Assembly (NCBI GenBank): GCA_008180335.1
Contig: VTEF01000005.1
Location: forward strand, 1-64,000
Source of the DNA: Priestia megaterium
Lineage (GTDB): Bacteria; Bacillota; Bacilli; Bacillales; Bacillaceae_H
Length of the DNA: 64,000 nt
Reading direction: 5' to 3'
Positions 35,121-44,266 of the stretch are shown piece by piece (position 1 is the first letter of the stretch; each line of letters begins with the position of its first letter). The translations under genes and the position numbers were made by a program. The notes beneath the pieces are model-generated. The model did not search any database. It was not told the origin of the DNA and worked only from the letters and a program-made list of their open reading frames with translations.

Positions 35121-35861
35121 TTATATCTCTCGAAGAACAATGGACTTATGCTTATACTTATCTGCTCTAAAGAAAGAGTTTCCAGCTACAACACATCCAA
35201 AACCTTCTGCCTTCAGATCAGAATAGCGATATAAAACAGGGGAACCTTCTTGGATATCTAGAAGCTCCGCTATCTCCTTATCAGCGAGACGTGCCTCGAT
35301 TTCTATATCAGATTTAATAATATTTACGTTGAATTTTTTTGAAAAAATATGAATCAAAGAAGTGTTTATGAACTCTTCATCACTGATTTTCTGCCCAAAT
35401 TTCAACTGCATATAATGATTATCAACAACAGCAGGAACATCTTTTACCAGTTGAAGACATTTAATATAAATGACATCTTCAAAAGGCTTTATTCGCAGCT
35501 TATCAGCTACCCATGTTGGGCATGGTACAATCTTTTTTACCAGCAGTTCTCTTTGTACCTCTGGATTCTGATAACATTCATTTACAAACTTATCTAAGCT
35601 CTCTAGATTATCTTCCAGCTTTTCATAGTACGTTATAAATGTACCTCTGCCTTTCACTCTTTTTAGGATACGTTCGGCTACTAGAACTTGGACTGCTCGT
35701 TGAATCGTCCACCTTGATACCCCAAACATCTCCATTAACTCACTGTCTGTGTAAATTTTCTCGCGATTTTCCTCAATAGAACATGTAACTATTTGTCTTA
35801 ACTGTTCTACGATTTGCAAATAAATAGGAATGGATGATTTTCGATCTATCATATGACTCAT
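35121..35861 (-). CDS. GntR/HutC-family regulator with UTRA domain
   Basis: 246-residue regulator: GntR winged helix (IYLQIVEQLRQIV ... IYTDSELMEMFGVSRWTIQRAVQVLVAERILKRVKGRGTFI) and a UTRA ligand domain from about residue 95 (VIYIKCLQLVKDVPAVVDNHY ... EIEARLADKEIAELLDIQEGSPVLYRYSDL). UTRA domains bind small sugars or sugar phosphates. It is the last gene of a co-oriented sugar block and most likely represses it. GAGGAG precedes the ATG. The operator cluster upstream of the block (46034-46125) is its candidate target. Confidence 0.9.
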   Translation of the reverse strand: MSHMIDRKSSIPIYLQIVEQLRQIVTCSIEENREKIYTDSELMEMFGVSRWTIQRAVQVLVAERILKRVKGRGTFITYYEKLEDNLESLDKFVNECYQNPEVQRELLVKKIVPCPTWVADKLRIKPFEDVIYIKCLQLVKDVPAVVDNHYMQLKFGQKISDEEFINTSLIHIFSKKFNVNIIKSDIEIEARLADKEIAELLDIQEGSPVLYRYSDLKAEGFGCVVAGNSFFRADKYKHKSIVLREI

Positions 35862-35926
35862 CTACTTTCTCCTCTACATGATGTTTCATCCACTGCATAC
35901 TGTTCATTTGATTACTTGCGAGTGCC

Positions 35927-36790
35927 TTAAAATTCTTGTTTTAGAACTGTTTTTGAAGGCATCTGTTCTAGAAAAGCGGCAACTCCATCTTCATCATTTG
36001 TCGTTGTAATAAAGTCGCTCTTTTCTTTTACAACCGGAGCTGCATTTTCCATCGCAACACTGCAACCTGCCACTTCAAACATCGGCAAATCATTGTGACT
36101 ATCTCCGATGACTACTGTCTCTTTCATATCAATATTGAAATGAGAAGCTAGTTTTATTAAAGCTTGACCTTTTGTAGCATCTTCATGATTAACCTCAATA
36201 TTGTTTGGATGGGAGGAAGTAATGGCAAAGCCGCTCACTTCAGAGAATTTACTAGAAGCCTCACGTAAAATCTCTTTGTTTAAAGAAAATACGAGAACTT
36301 TGTAAATTTCTTTATCTTCCTGTAGCCAAACCTTTTGAATATCTTCAGTATACGTCACAACCGCCTGTTGGAATTGCTTTTCTACAATCTCTCTTAACTC
36401 TGATTCTTCAATGAGTGTATCTTTCAGGGATTCTAAATGCTCACGATTATGAAGACCTGCATACACTTCATCGTTTGTGTAAATTTCGCAGTATAAATCG
36501 CGTTGCTGTCGAACCCATTCAAGAGCAGGTGTAAGCTTCTTTTTATCTAAAGGCTGATTGCTAATGGAAATTTGGTCCGTCAGTGTAATCGCTGCTCCGT
36601 TCAGGCTGATAATCGGACAAACAAGCCCCACATGTTGCAATTGACGATTGGCGTCCTTATATGCTCTGCCTGTTGCAATTACGACAAGATCACCTTTATT
36701 TTGGCAGCGAATGATACTCTCCCGATTTCGATTACTAATCTTTCCTTCTGAGTTTAATAATGTTCCGTCCATATCTAACGCAATGATCAT
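35927..36790 (-). CDS. Cof-type HAD-IIB phosphatase
   Basis: 287-residue sugar-phosphate phosphatase: DMDGTLLNSEGKIS (nucleophile), VIATGRAYKD, and VIGDSHNDLPMFEVAG near the C-terminus with the type IIB cap between. Start 36790 is supported by AAGGAG; the frame to 36844 is unsupported. Placed between the GH13 hydrolase and the regulator, so it may relieve sugar-phosphate overload or produce free sugar. Confidence 0.88.
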   Translation of the reverse strand: MIIALDMDGTLLNSEGKISNRNRESIIRCQNKGDLVVIATGRAYKDANRQLQHVGLVCPIISLNGAAITLTDQISISNQPLDKKKLTPALEWVRQQRDLYCEIYTNDEVYAGLHNREHLESLKDTLIEESELREIVEKQFQQAVVTYTEDIQKVWLQEDKEIYKVLVFSLNKEILREASSKFSEVSGFAITSSHPNNIEVNHEDATKGQALIKLASHFNIDMKETVVIGDSHNDLPMFEVAGCSVAMENAAPVVKEKSDFITTTNDEDGVAAFLEQMPSKTVLKQEF

Positions 36791-36860
36791 CTTTTTACTC
36801 CTTACTGTATAGTGTCCGCTTCTTCTAACATAGCAATATTTCACACACTATCGTTTTGTC

Positions 36861-38498
36861 TTAACGCTGAATTAAATAAATTCGGGCTTCATAGGGTCTT
36901 AGTTCAATCTTATTTTCAGTCTCTGTACGATTTTCTTTATAATTTGATATAAGCAAATCTGCCTCTGAAAGATTTATTTCAGCTGGTATCTCGACTGTTT
37001 CGTTGTCCTCTGAAAAATTAGAGATAAAGAGTAATGTCTCATTGTTATAAGTGCGAAGATAAGCGTATAGATTCTCCTTTTCTTCAAGAATTGTTTTGAA
37101 GTCTCCATACACAAAAACTTTATATTTTTTTCTCAGTTCTATTAATTTCTTATAATAGTAAAAGAGAGAATCTTCATCTTGCAGAGCTTCTTCTACGTTA
37201 ATTTCTTTATAATTAGGGTTTATATTTATCCAAGGAGTGCCTTTTGTAAAACCAGCATGCTCCGAATCATTCCATTGAATAGGAGTTCGGCTATTATCTC
37301 TGCTTAAAGGCTGTAACTGTTTCAGTACATCTTCAGGATCTTGTCCGTTTTCTACTAGTTCATTAAACTTATTCTTCATCGCAATGTCATTGTAGTCATC
37401 GATTGAATTAAAACGTACGCCTGTCATACCAATTTCTTCACCTTGATAGATATAAGGCATGCCCGGTAAAGAATGCAGCATCGCAGCGAATAGCTTTCCA
37501 GACTGAATGCGGTATTCTGCGTCATTCCCATATCTCGTTACTAACCTTGTATGGTCATGATTATTCAGGAATTGCGAATTCCAGCCTTTTCCCCACAATC
37601 CTTCATACCAGCGTTTTTGAATTTCTTTGAATCTTTTCAAATCCCAAGTTGGCATTTCATCGCACACTTCAAAATGAAAAAGTGTATTTAGTTCTTTTCT
37701 ATTTTCATCTACATATAGTAACCCTTCTTTCGGTGTTACGTACGCTACTTCTCCGACTGTTAACATATCATAATGGCTAAATACCTTCTCATTCATTTCT
37801 TCTAGATAATCATGAACGCCTGGATTGTTTGTAAGATAGCTTATGTCTTCAGGATTTTCTGCGTTAGGATATCCTTCTGGTTTCGCAAGTAAAGCAATAG
37901 CATCTAACCGGAAGCCGTTAATTCCTTTTTTCAGCCAAAAATGCATCATGTTATAGATTTCTTCACGAACTTCTTCATTTTCCCAATTTAAATCAGGCTG
38001 TTCAACAGCAAAGGAATGGAAATAGTATTGATCTGTGTTTTCATCATATTCCCAAGCAGAAGGGCAAAAATAGGAGCGCCAATTGTTTGGCGGATTGTGA
38101 TGATCGCCATCACGCCAAATATACCAATCTCTTTTTGGATTGTCTTTGCTTGATTTCGACTCTTTAAACCAAGGATGTTCATTAGATGTATGATTCACAA
38201 CCAAATCCATAATAACTTTAATCTCTCTCTTTTTTGCCTCTTCCATTAATTCTTCAAAGTCTTGCATGGTCCCGGCTTTAGGCATAATCGAGTAATAATC
38301 GGAAATATCATAACCATTGTCCTTATCAGGTGACACATAAAATGGATTCAGCCAAATCACATCCGCGCCCAGATTTTTAATATAATCTAGCTTTTCAATA
38401 ACACCTCGTAAATCGCCGTATCCATCTCCATCTGAATCATAAAAACTTCTCCAATACACTTGATATACAACTGATTCCTTCCACCATGTTTCTTTCAT
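36861..38498 (-). CDS. GH13_31 alpha-glucosidase
   Basis: 545-residue intracellular alpha-glucosidase of the oligo-1,6-glucosidase subfamily (QPDLNWEN is the subfamily marker). Catalytic blocks: DLVVNHTS (I), GFRLDAIAL with the nucleophile Asp (II), TVGEVAY with the acid/base Glu (III), FLNNHDHTR (IV). The residue after the nucleophile is Ala rather than the Val linked to alpha-1,6 preference, so activity on alpha-1,4 or other disaccharides is more likely. Start 38498 follows AGAGGTG. Hydrolyses the sugar imported by the adjacent porter (inferred). Confidence 0.9.
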   Translation of the reverse strand: MKETWWKESVVYQVYWRSFYDSDGDGYGDLRGVIEKLDYIKNLGADVIWLNPFYVSPDKDNGYDISDYYSIMPKAGTMQDFEELMEEAKKREIKVIMDLVVNHTSNEHPWFKESKSSKDNPKRDWYIWRDGDHHNPPNNWRSYFCPSAWEYDENTDQYYFHSFAVEQPDLNWENEEVREEIYNMMHFWLKKGINGFRLDAIALLAKPEGYPNAENPEDISYLTNNPGVHDYLEEMNEKVFSHYDMLTVGEVAYVTPKEGLLYVDENRKELNTLFHFEVCDEMPTWDLKRFKEIQKRWYEGLWGKGWNSQFLNNHDHTRLVTRYGNDAEYRIQSGKLFAAMLHSLPGMPYIYQGEEIGMTGVRFNSIDDYNDIAMKNKFNELVENGQDPEDVLKQLQPLSRDNSRTPIQWNDSEHAGFTKGTPWININPNYKEINVEEALQDEDSLFYYYKKLIELRKKYKVFVYGDFKTILEEKENLYAYLRTYNNETLLFISNFSEDNETVEIPAEINLSEADLLISNYKENRTETENKIELRPYEARIYLIQR

Positions 38499-38607
38499 GC
38501 TGAACACCTCTTTTAAAAAACTAGTCTTCTTTTCCTCGTAATTCATTTTACTACTCCGTGCTTGATTCCGCTATTAAATGAAGGCTAAATGATTCCAAAA
38601 AACGGCA

Positions 38608-38632
38608 CAGCTGCAATTGATTATTGCAGCTG
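38608..38632 (-). terminator. Terminator after sugar porter
   Basis: CAGCTGCAAT / ATTGCAGCTG stem, then TTTTTT on the minus strand. It lies between the porter and the GH13 gene, so the downstream genes probably have their own promoter as well. Confidence 0.75.
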
Positions 38633-38799
38633 ACACCCCATTTATATTTCGTAGCAGAACAAGGCTAGGAACGGCTTTAACTGATTCCTCGTCTTGTTCT
38701 TCATACAGTTAATGATAGATTTATTGAATACAATATTCCAAGAAAGGGTTATTCCTTCCACATTCATTGGTAACGCTAACATAAGTGCAGATAAAAGGA

Positions 38800-40200
38800 T
38801 TAACTTATTTTTTTACCTTCTCCTCTTTTCACCCAGCTCTCTTCAATGTCTTCAAGAGTTCGATTGTGTGTTTCCGGAATGATAAGCCAAGCGAATAAGA
38901 AGGCGATGGCTGTCATGCATCCATAAATTCCAAATGTGACAGCTGGTCCGAAGTTACTTGTAAGCATCGGAAATGTTTGAGAAACGATATAGTCTCCTCC
39001 CCAAAGCAACACGGTCACAATTGACATGGCTCGTCCACGAATACGGTTTGGAAAAATTTCTGAGATAATAACCCATGTGACAGGTGCTAAGGACACTGCA
39101 AAAGATGCGATAGCAAGAAGAATGAACACTAAAATCCATACTCCATCTGTATATCCAAAATGAAAAGCTGTTGCAATTGCAATAAGAGATATAGACATAC
39201 TGGCAGACCCAGCTGCAAGCAGCACTTTACGTCCTAACTTATCGATTAACCAAATCGCTACTAATGTAAAGAGTAGATTAGTAGCACCGATTAGCACGGT
39301 TTGTATAAATGCCGTGCCCTCTCCGGCTCCTGCACTTTTAAATATTTCTGGAGCATAGTACATAATCGCATTGATTCCAGAAAATTGTTGCAACAAAACG
39401 AGTACAGAGCCTATGAACAAGGCCATTCGAAATCCTGGTTTAAACAGTTGCTTAATCGAACCCATACCTTCACTTTTTATCGTTGCTTGAATTTCTGCTA
39501 ATTGCTCTTTTGCATCACTTTCGTCATTATTCATACGTTTTAACACTCGTAAAGCTTCATCTCTTCTTCCTTTTTGCTCTAGCCATCTTGGGCTTTCTGC
39601 AATAAATAATAGTAAGACAAAAAACAGTACAGATGGAATTACTCCCATAGCAAGCATCCAGCGCCAACCGATTTCAACATTCCAAGCTATCTCTCCGTTA
39701 TTGGCAATAGCCGCATTGACGAAGTAAACGACAAAAATTCCGATGACAATTGCTAGCTGATTCAAAGATACGAGCCTTCCGCGCACATGAGCAGGCGCAA
39801 TTTCTGCAATATATAGCGGAGACAATAATGCAGTAATACCTACCCCTATCCCGCCAATAATACGCCAAACGACCAGTACCGTTACAGTATTGGCCAAAGC
39901 CGATCCTAGTGAAGAGATTATAAATAAAATCGCAGATAAAATCAGGATCTTTTTTCTTCCAAAATGATCGCTTAATACACCCGCTATTGCAGCGCCGATC
40001 ATACACCCAATTAAAATACAAGAGGTTACCCAACCTGTCATCGTTGCATCTAAATGAAAACGCTCTTGCAAAAATCCGACTGCTCCTGATATGACAGCCG
40101 TATCATATCCAAATAAAAGCCCACCTACTGCTACTGCACAAGAAACCAATAAAACAAACCGATTAATCGGTTTTGTTTGAACATTTTGACCTGTGTTCAT
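38800..40200 (-). CDS. Sugar porter family MFS transporter
   Basis: 466-residue proton symporter with twelve membrane segments and the sugar porter signatures GYDTAVISGA, DHFGRKK, IAEIAPAHVRGRL, PESPRW, INAIMYYAPEIF, DKLGRK and PETHNRTLEDIE. Relatives carry hexoses, pentoses or inositol. Substrate presumably a glucoside or hexose handled by the enzymes around it. GAGGG site upstream. Confidence 0.9.
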   Translation of the reverse strand: MNTGQNVQTKPINRFVLLVSCAVAVGGLLFGYDTAVISGAVGFLQERFHLDATMTGWVTSCILIGCMIGAAIAGVLSDHFGRKKILILSAILFIISSLGSALANTVTVLVVWRIIGGIGVGITALLSPLYIAEIAPAHVRGRLVSLNQLAIVIGIFVVYFVNAAIANNGEIAWNVEIGWRWMLAMGVIPSVLFFVLLLFIAESPRWLEQKGRRDEALRVLKRMNNDESDAKEQLAEIQATIKSEGMGSIKQLFKPGFRMALFIGSVLVLLQQFSGINAIMYYAPEIFKSAGAGEGTAFIQTVLIGATNLLFTLVAIWLIDKLGRKVLLAAGSASMSISLIAIATAFHFGYTDGVWILVFILLAIASFAVSLAPVTWVIISEIFPNRIRGRAMSIVTVLLWGGDYIVSQTFPMLTSNFGPAVTFGIYGCMTAIAFLFAWLIIPETHNRTLEDIEESWVKRGEGKKIS

Positions 40201-40358
40201 TCTTCCATCCCTCTATTTCCATCCCATTGTTTCTAAAGGCTAAAGTTTCGCTTCCAAATCAAAATCTACTAAAGCTGAGATTCTGTATCGCTTATCCCCC
40301 TTAAAGAGTCCACAGTATAGCTCCTGTTTATGGATACATTCTCTCTAGCAAGTTATTA

Positions 40359-40464
40359 TCAACCTGTATAACGATGTGTTGACAAGTCGGACAGTGACGG
40401 CATCATCTGCTGAATCAGCTCTTTCTGCCCTCCTTTGTCGTCAACGTATACAATCCTCTCCTGT
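40359..40464 (-). other. Coding-like fragment
   Basis: Between the cupin GPI gene and the porter, a minus-strand frame reads RIVYVDDKGGQKELIQQM and stops at 40359 after SDLSTHRYTG. It has no acceptable start codon and overlaps the 3' region of the GPI gene out of frame. It may be the tail of a lost gene. Confidence 0.25.
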
Positions 40465-40470
40465 CGCCGA

Positions 40471-41022
40471 TTACTTCACAACCGGTTTTCCATCCTCTTC
40501 CTTTACTCGCACTGAAAAACCGTTTTCTTCAATTGTTCCATAATCATGCCCCGCATCAGAAGGCCAACAAGCTCCCACAACTAGCATGCTATCGCTCGTA
40601 TTCACAAGTCTATGTGCAATATGACCAGGTATATAATGAAGAGAGCCTTGAGTCACTTTTTCAACTTTAGCCTCCCCTTTTTCATCCATTAAAACTAAAG
40701 CTCCTTCTCCTTGAATGCCCCAATAATATTCAGCTCGATTTTTAATTTCATGAAAATGACCTTTTGTCATAAAATATTCATTTCCTACTTTACCAGGAAA
40801 CAAATAGCTTGTACCAAATAGCAGTCCACCCTCGTTCCCTTCTTCCTGTGCATGCATAAGTACTTCATACACCGGTGTTTCAGGATCCATTGAACGGAAT
40901 GCTTCGGTATCTTCATAGTACCCTTCCATATGCTTTAGTTGACGCGATGACTTACTTACATTTTTGCCTGAAACTTTACCAGATTGCGGATTATATAAAA
41001 CACCTGTCTCCATTAGTTTCAT
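40471..41022 (-). CDS. Cupin-type glucose-6-phosphate isomerase
   Basis: 183-residue cupin isomerase (PF06560), the type first known from archaea, converting glucose 6-phosphate and fructose 6-phosphate. Metal ligands are visible in TKGHFHEIKNRAEYYWG (two His and Glu) and in IPGHIAHR (His). This class is unrelated to the large Pgi enzyme. Third enzyme of the sugar block; a 163-base gap separates it from the ROK kinase gene. Ribosome site AAGGAGG. Confidence 0.88.
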   Translation of the reverse strand: MKLMETGVLYNPQSGKVSGKNVSKSSRQLKHMEGYYEDTEAFRSMDPETPVYEVLMHAQEEGNEGGLLFGTSYLFPGKVGNEYFMTKGHFHEIKNRAEYYWGIQGEGALVLMDEKGEAKVEKVTQGSLHYIPGHIAHRLVNTSDSMLVVGACWPSDAGHDYGTIEENGFSVRVKEEDGKPVVK

Positions 41023-41185
41023 TTTCTTTCCTCCTTATAGAAATGGAATATTACCTAAACTCTTTTTTCTAGTCCTACAAACTAGCACTGTCTTTTCGAC
41101 TTCCACCTAACTATCGGCATTAGATGTTAAGATTTTTTATGTTAGATTCAAAGCATGTTCACTCTAAGGACAAAGTCATAATTTC

Positions 41186-42127
41186 TTAGTTGCTTTGCTG
41201 CATTAAGAGAGCTTCTAGTCCAAGCAATACAGACTTCTCTGGGTGCTCTGCGACAATAAAGCGTACATCTCCCCAAGGTGTCCACGTTCTTTCTTTGACT
41301 CGTTTTTGAAGCTCTGGAAGAACAGACTCTTTTGCATTCATCAATCCACCACTTAAAATAACAACCTCAGGATCATAGGCATGAATCATGTTTGTAATCC
41401 CCGTGCTCCATTGGTCTAGTAAGTAATTTAAGAACGCGACACTAAAAGGGTCCTGTTGCTTTGCACACTGGATAACAGAATAATAGTCAATAATTTTTTC
41501 TTGCGCTAGTAAACTTTGATCAAACCCTGATCGTTCTTTTGCTACAATCGGCATAGCCCAATTACTAGATGAGGCTTCTACGCATCCTGTGTTTCCGCAC
41601 GTACAAGCAAAATGATTAGATTGTGTCGTCAGATGTCCCCCTAAACATCCTGCTTGATGGTGTTTCCCTCTGAGAAGTTGATTATTGATAAAAACTGCAG
41701 TTCCAATTCCGGTCCCAAATGTCATTAAAACAGCATCTGTTTCATTTTTCGCACTGCCAAAACCAATTTCACCAACCAAAGCAGCCTTTGCATCATTTTC
41801 AAGAACAATAGGGAGGTTCAGCACTTCTCTTGCCCACTTTTCAAACTCGAATTCAATGGCTTGTTCGTATTTTTTATTAATTGAAAGAACTCTCTTTTCG
41901 TTAAAATCAATAATACCGGGCACAGCCATTCCAATTCCGCGGAAATCAGTCAGCTCTAAATGATGTTTACTTTTAAATTGATGAAAAAAATCCGTAATCT
42001 CATCAAGTAGCCCTTCTAAATTACACCCGGAATGCGAAGGAATCTTTTTGAATTCTAACACTTCACCTCCTCTAATTATTCCCATTTTTACAAATGTCCC
42101 ACCCAAGTCAATGACCAATGAATTCAC
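41186..42127 (-). CDS. ROK-family glucokinase
   Basis: 313-residue ROK sugar kinase, probably ATP-dependent glucose kinase. DLGGTFVKMG is the phosphate-binding loop; GIAVPGIID-like GMAVPGIID, LENDAKAALVGE, GTGIGTAVFI follow; the zinc motif reads CTCGNTGCVEA. The conserved ExGH of hexokinase-type ROK proteins appears as CLGGHL (His kept, Glu replaced), a small deviation that may alter specificity. GTG 42127 is chosen with AAGGAG 8 bases upstream; the GTG at 42136 overlaps the site. Confidence 0.88.
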   Translation of the reverse strand: MNSLVIDLGGTFVKMGIIRGGEVLEFKKIPSHSGCNLEGLLDEITDFFHQFKSKHHLELTDFRGIGMAVPGIIDFNEKRVLSINKKYEQAIEFEFEKWAREVLNLPIVLENDAKAALVGEIGFGSAKNETDAVLMTFGTGIGTAVFINNQLLRGKHHQAGCLGGHLTTQSNHFACTCGNTGCVEASSSNWAMPIVAKERSGFDQSLLAQEKIIDYYSVIQCAKQQDPFSVAFLNYLLDQWSTGITNMIHAYDPEVVILSGGLMNAKESVLPELQKRVKERTWTPWGDVRFIVAEHPEKSVLLGLEALLMQQSN

Positions 42128-42316
42128 GTGTTCCACTCCTTATTACATTCGAACATTAGCGCTTTTCACTATATACTCTCTACCATCCCCTGCATGCAAA
42201 CCATATGTGATTCAAGGTGTGTTCAGAAGTAGTGAATGTTTTGCATAATGAACAATGAAATACTTCTTTAGCTATCTTTACTTTTTTTATAGTGATGGAG
42301 CAATTTCTCTCTATCA

Positions 42317-43093
42317 TTAAGGTGTATAGTTTTTCCACAGTTTCTCAGCCACTTGAGGTTGAGTCACGAATTTAAATAGCTCTTTATTATGTTCATATTG
42401 CTCATAAATCGGAATTCCTTTTTTAATTCCGAATTCTGTGTATTCACGAGCAGATAAAATATTTAATGAGCGATCCACTGGATATAATTCATTTTTTGTC
42501 CATTGGATTTCACCATCTTCTACAATCGGAAAATAAGCTAGCCCGCCATGTGCACGAACGCCTTCATATTCAAATCCGTAATCTCGTACACACCAAGCGC
42601 CAAATACCATTGGTTTATCTACACTTCCGTTAATTGTGCAATGCGCCCAATTAGGCGGAACAATGACGACATCACCTTCTTTAGCTCTTACTGCGAAGCA
42701 GCGGCCTGGATCATCCTGGTCATATTCCTGCATATAAATGATTGCTTCTCCAGACCAAATTTCATAAACCTCTGGAGTAGACATGCCACATGAACCAGAC
42801 ACAGCATGAACGTGTCCTTGACTGCGAACAGGCTCATTCCCTATTTGCCCTTTGGAAAACATAACCGTACCATATAATAAATCTTGCTTAAGCAAATCTT
42901 CATAATCCGTATGTTTTCCAACGTCCATTGCAATCGCATATAAGATTTCCGGGCCGTCAGCATTTGGATCCTTCAAACTTTTACGAATGTCATCCAGATG
43001 ACGACGTTCAACATCAGGGCCAAATGTCGATTCCCCGTACACAAATTTCATGTTTTCAATATCAGCTTTTATATCAAATCCTGGACTAAACAA
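42317..43093 (-). CDS. Second cupin GPI-family protein
   Basis: 258-residue cupin of the same glucose-6-phosphate isomerase superfamily but with a longer N-terminus. Core: RSQGHVHAVSGSCGMSTPEVYEIWSGEA, keeping HxH and Glu ligands but with an insertion between them, and VPPNWAHC for the last His. It is not a close copy of the 183-residue enzyme, so it may isomerise a different sugar phosphate. TTG at 43093 is preceded by GGAGGTG at 6 bases; upstream ATGs have no site. Confidence 0.8.
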   Translation of the reverse strand: MFSPGFDIKADIENMKFVYGESTFGPDVERRHLDDIRKSLKDPNADGPEILYAIAMDVGKHTDYEDLLKQDLLYGTVMFSKGQIGNEPVRSQGHVHAVSGSCGMSTPEVYEIWSGEAIIYMQEYDQDDPGRCFAVRAKEGDVVIVPPNWAHCTINGSVDKPMVFGAWCVRDYGFEYEGVRAHGGLAYFPIVEDGEIQWTKNELYPVDRSLNILSAREYTEFGIKKGIPIYEQYEHNKELFKFVTQPQVAEKLWKNYTP

Positions 43094-43230
43094 ATTTGCC
43101 ACCTCCATAAATTTCAAGCATACATATGTGTTACTGCTATTCTTTTTTTACAGAGCCTTGAAATGCGTATACCACTTTAAAGGTTTTCAGTATTTAAAGC
43201 TTGAATCACTTCCAGCTTTTCACTATGTTA

Positions 43231-44184
43231 TTACTTGTAGGCCACTATCAATTCTGCATCTCCATCTATTGAGAATTCTCCAAATTCACATGGTAGAATA
43301 AAATGATCTCCTATTGTAAACGGATAGGATTCATTGTTTTTAGAGATCACTCCTGTTCCTTTTATAACACTTACAAGCATAAAATCCTTTGTCTGTTCGA
43401 GTTGACTAACTCCAGAAACGTCCCATTTTTGAACTGAGAAAAACTCATTCTCTACAAATGTAGTCATGGTCATTTCTTGAATGTTTGTGACCTTCGGCTC
43501 GCAATGGCCAGCTTCATGAGGGATTGTTGTAACATCCATTGCTTTTTGTAAATGAAGCTCTCTTTTATTCCCCTGGTCGTCCACTCGGTCGTAATCAAAT
43601 ACTCGATAAGTTGTATCGGAACTTTGTTGTGTTTCAAGAACTAGCGTACCGGCTCCTAAAGCATGGATAGTTCCACTTGGTACGTAAAAGAAGTCCCCTG
43701 GTTTAATAGCAACCTCTCGTAATAACTGGTCCCATTCTCCTCGTTCGATCCGCTCTTTAAATTCTTCTCTCGTAGCAGCAGTATGCCCATAAATAAGCTT
43801 TGCCCCTTCTTTACAGTCGATAATATACCAACATTCTGTTTTTCCTAATGCATCTGTTTCATATCGCTTAGCATATTCATTATCGGGATGAACTTGCACA
43901 GAAAGATCCGTATTCGCATCCAATATTTTCGTTAGAAGAGGAAAAGCTTCCCCTTCTTGTCTACCAAATAACTCACGGTGGTTCTCCCATAGGTCACCAA
44001 GGGCCACCCCTGCATATTGTCCGTTTTTGACAACACTTTGACCATGAGGATGTGCAGAAATCCCCCAGCATTCTCCTGTTAAATCAGAGGGAATATCCTC
44101 ATAGTGAAACTTGTCTCTTAAGGCTGTTCCTCCCCAAATCCGCTCCTTAAAAACTGGGTTCAAAAAAATGGGGTATCTTTTCAC
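43231..44184 (-). CDS. manA: Mannose-6-phosphate isomerase, class I
   Basis: Zinc enzyme that interconverts mannose 6-phosphate and fructose 6-phosphate. 317 residues, the Bacillus length. Motifs: LNPVFKERIWGG at the N-terminus, LSVQVHPDNEYA (zinc His), GKTECWYI and VPSGTIHALGAGTLVLETQQSSDTTYRVFDYDR. GTG start with AAGGAG 9 bases upstream. Follows the fused ManA gene by 82 bases. Confidence 0.92.
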   Translation of the reverse strand: MKRYPIFLNPVFKERIWGGTALRDKFHYEDIPSDLTGECWGISAHPHGQSVVKNGQYAGVALGDLWENHRELFGRQEGEAFPLLTKILDANTDLSVQVHPDNEYAKRYETDALGKTECWYIIDCKEGAKLIYGHTAATREEFKERIERGEWDQLLREVAIKPGDFFYVPSGTIHALGAGTLVLETQQSSDTTYRVFDYDRVDDQGNKRELHLQKAMDVTTIPHEAGHCEPKVTNIQEMTMTTFVENEFFSVQKWDVSGVSQLEQTKDFMLVSVIKGTGVISKNNESYPFTIGDHFILPCEFGEFSIDGDAELIVAYK

Positions 44185-44266
44185 TATTCATTTCTCCTTC
44201 TGCATTGAAGTCTAAAGCCGTAATAATTGGATTAAACAATGAGTCTATTAGTCTATTTTTTAGTTC

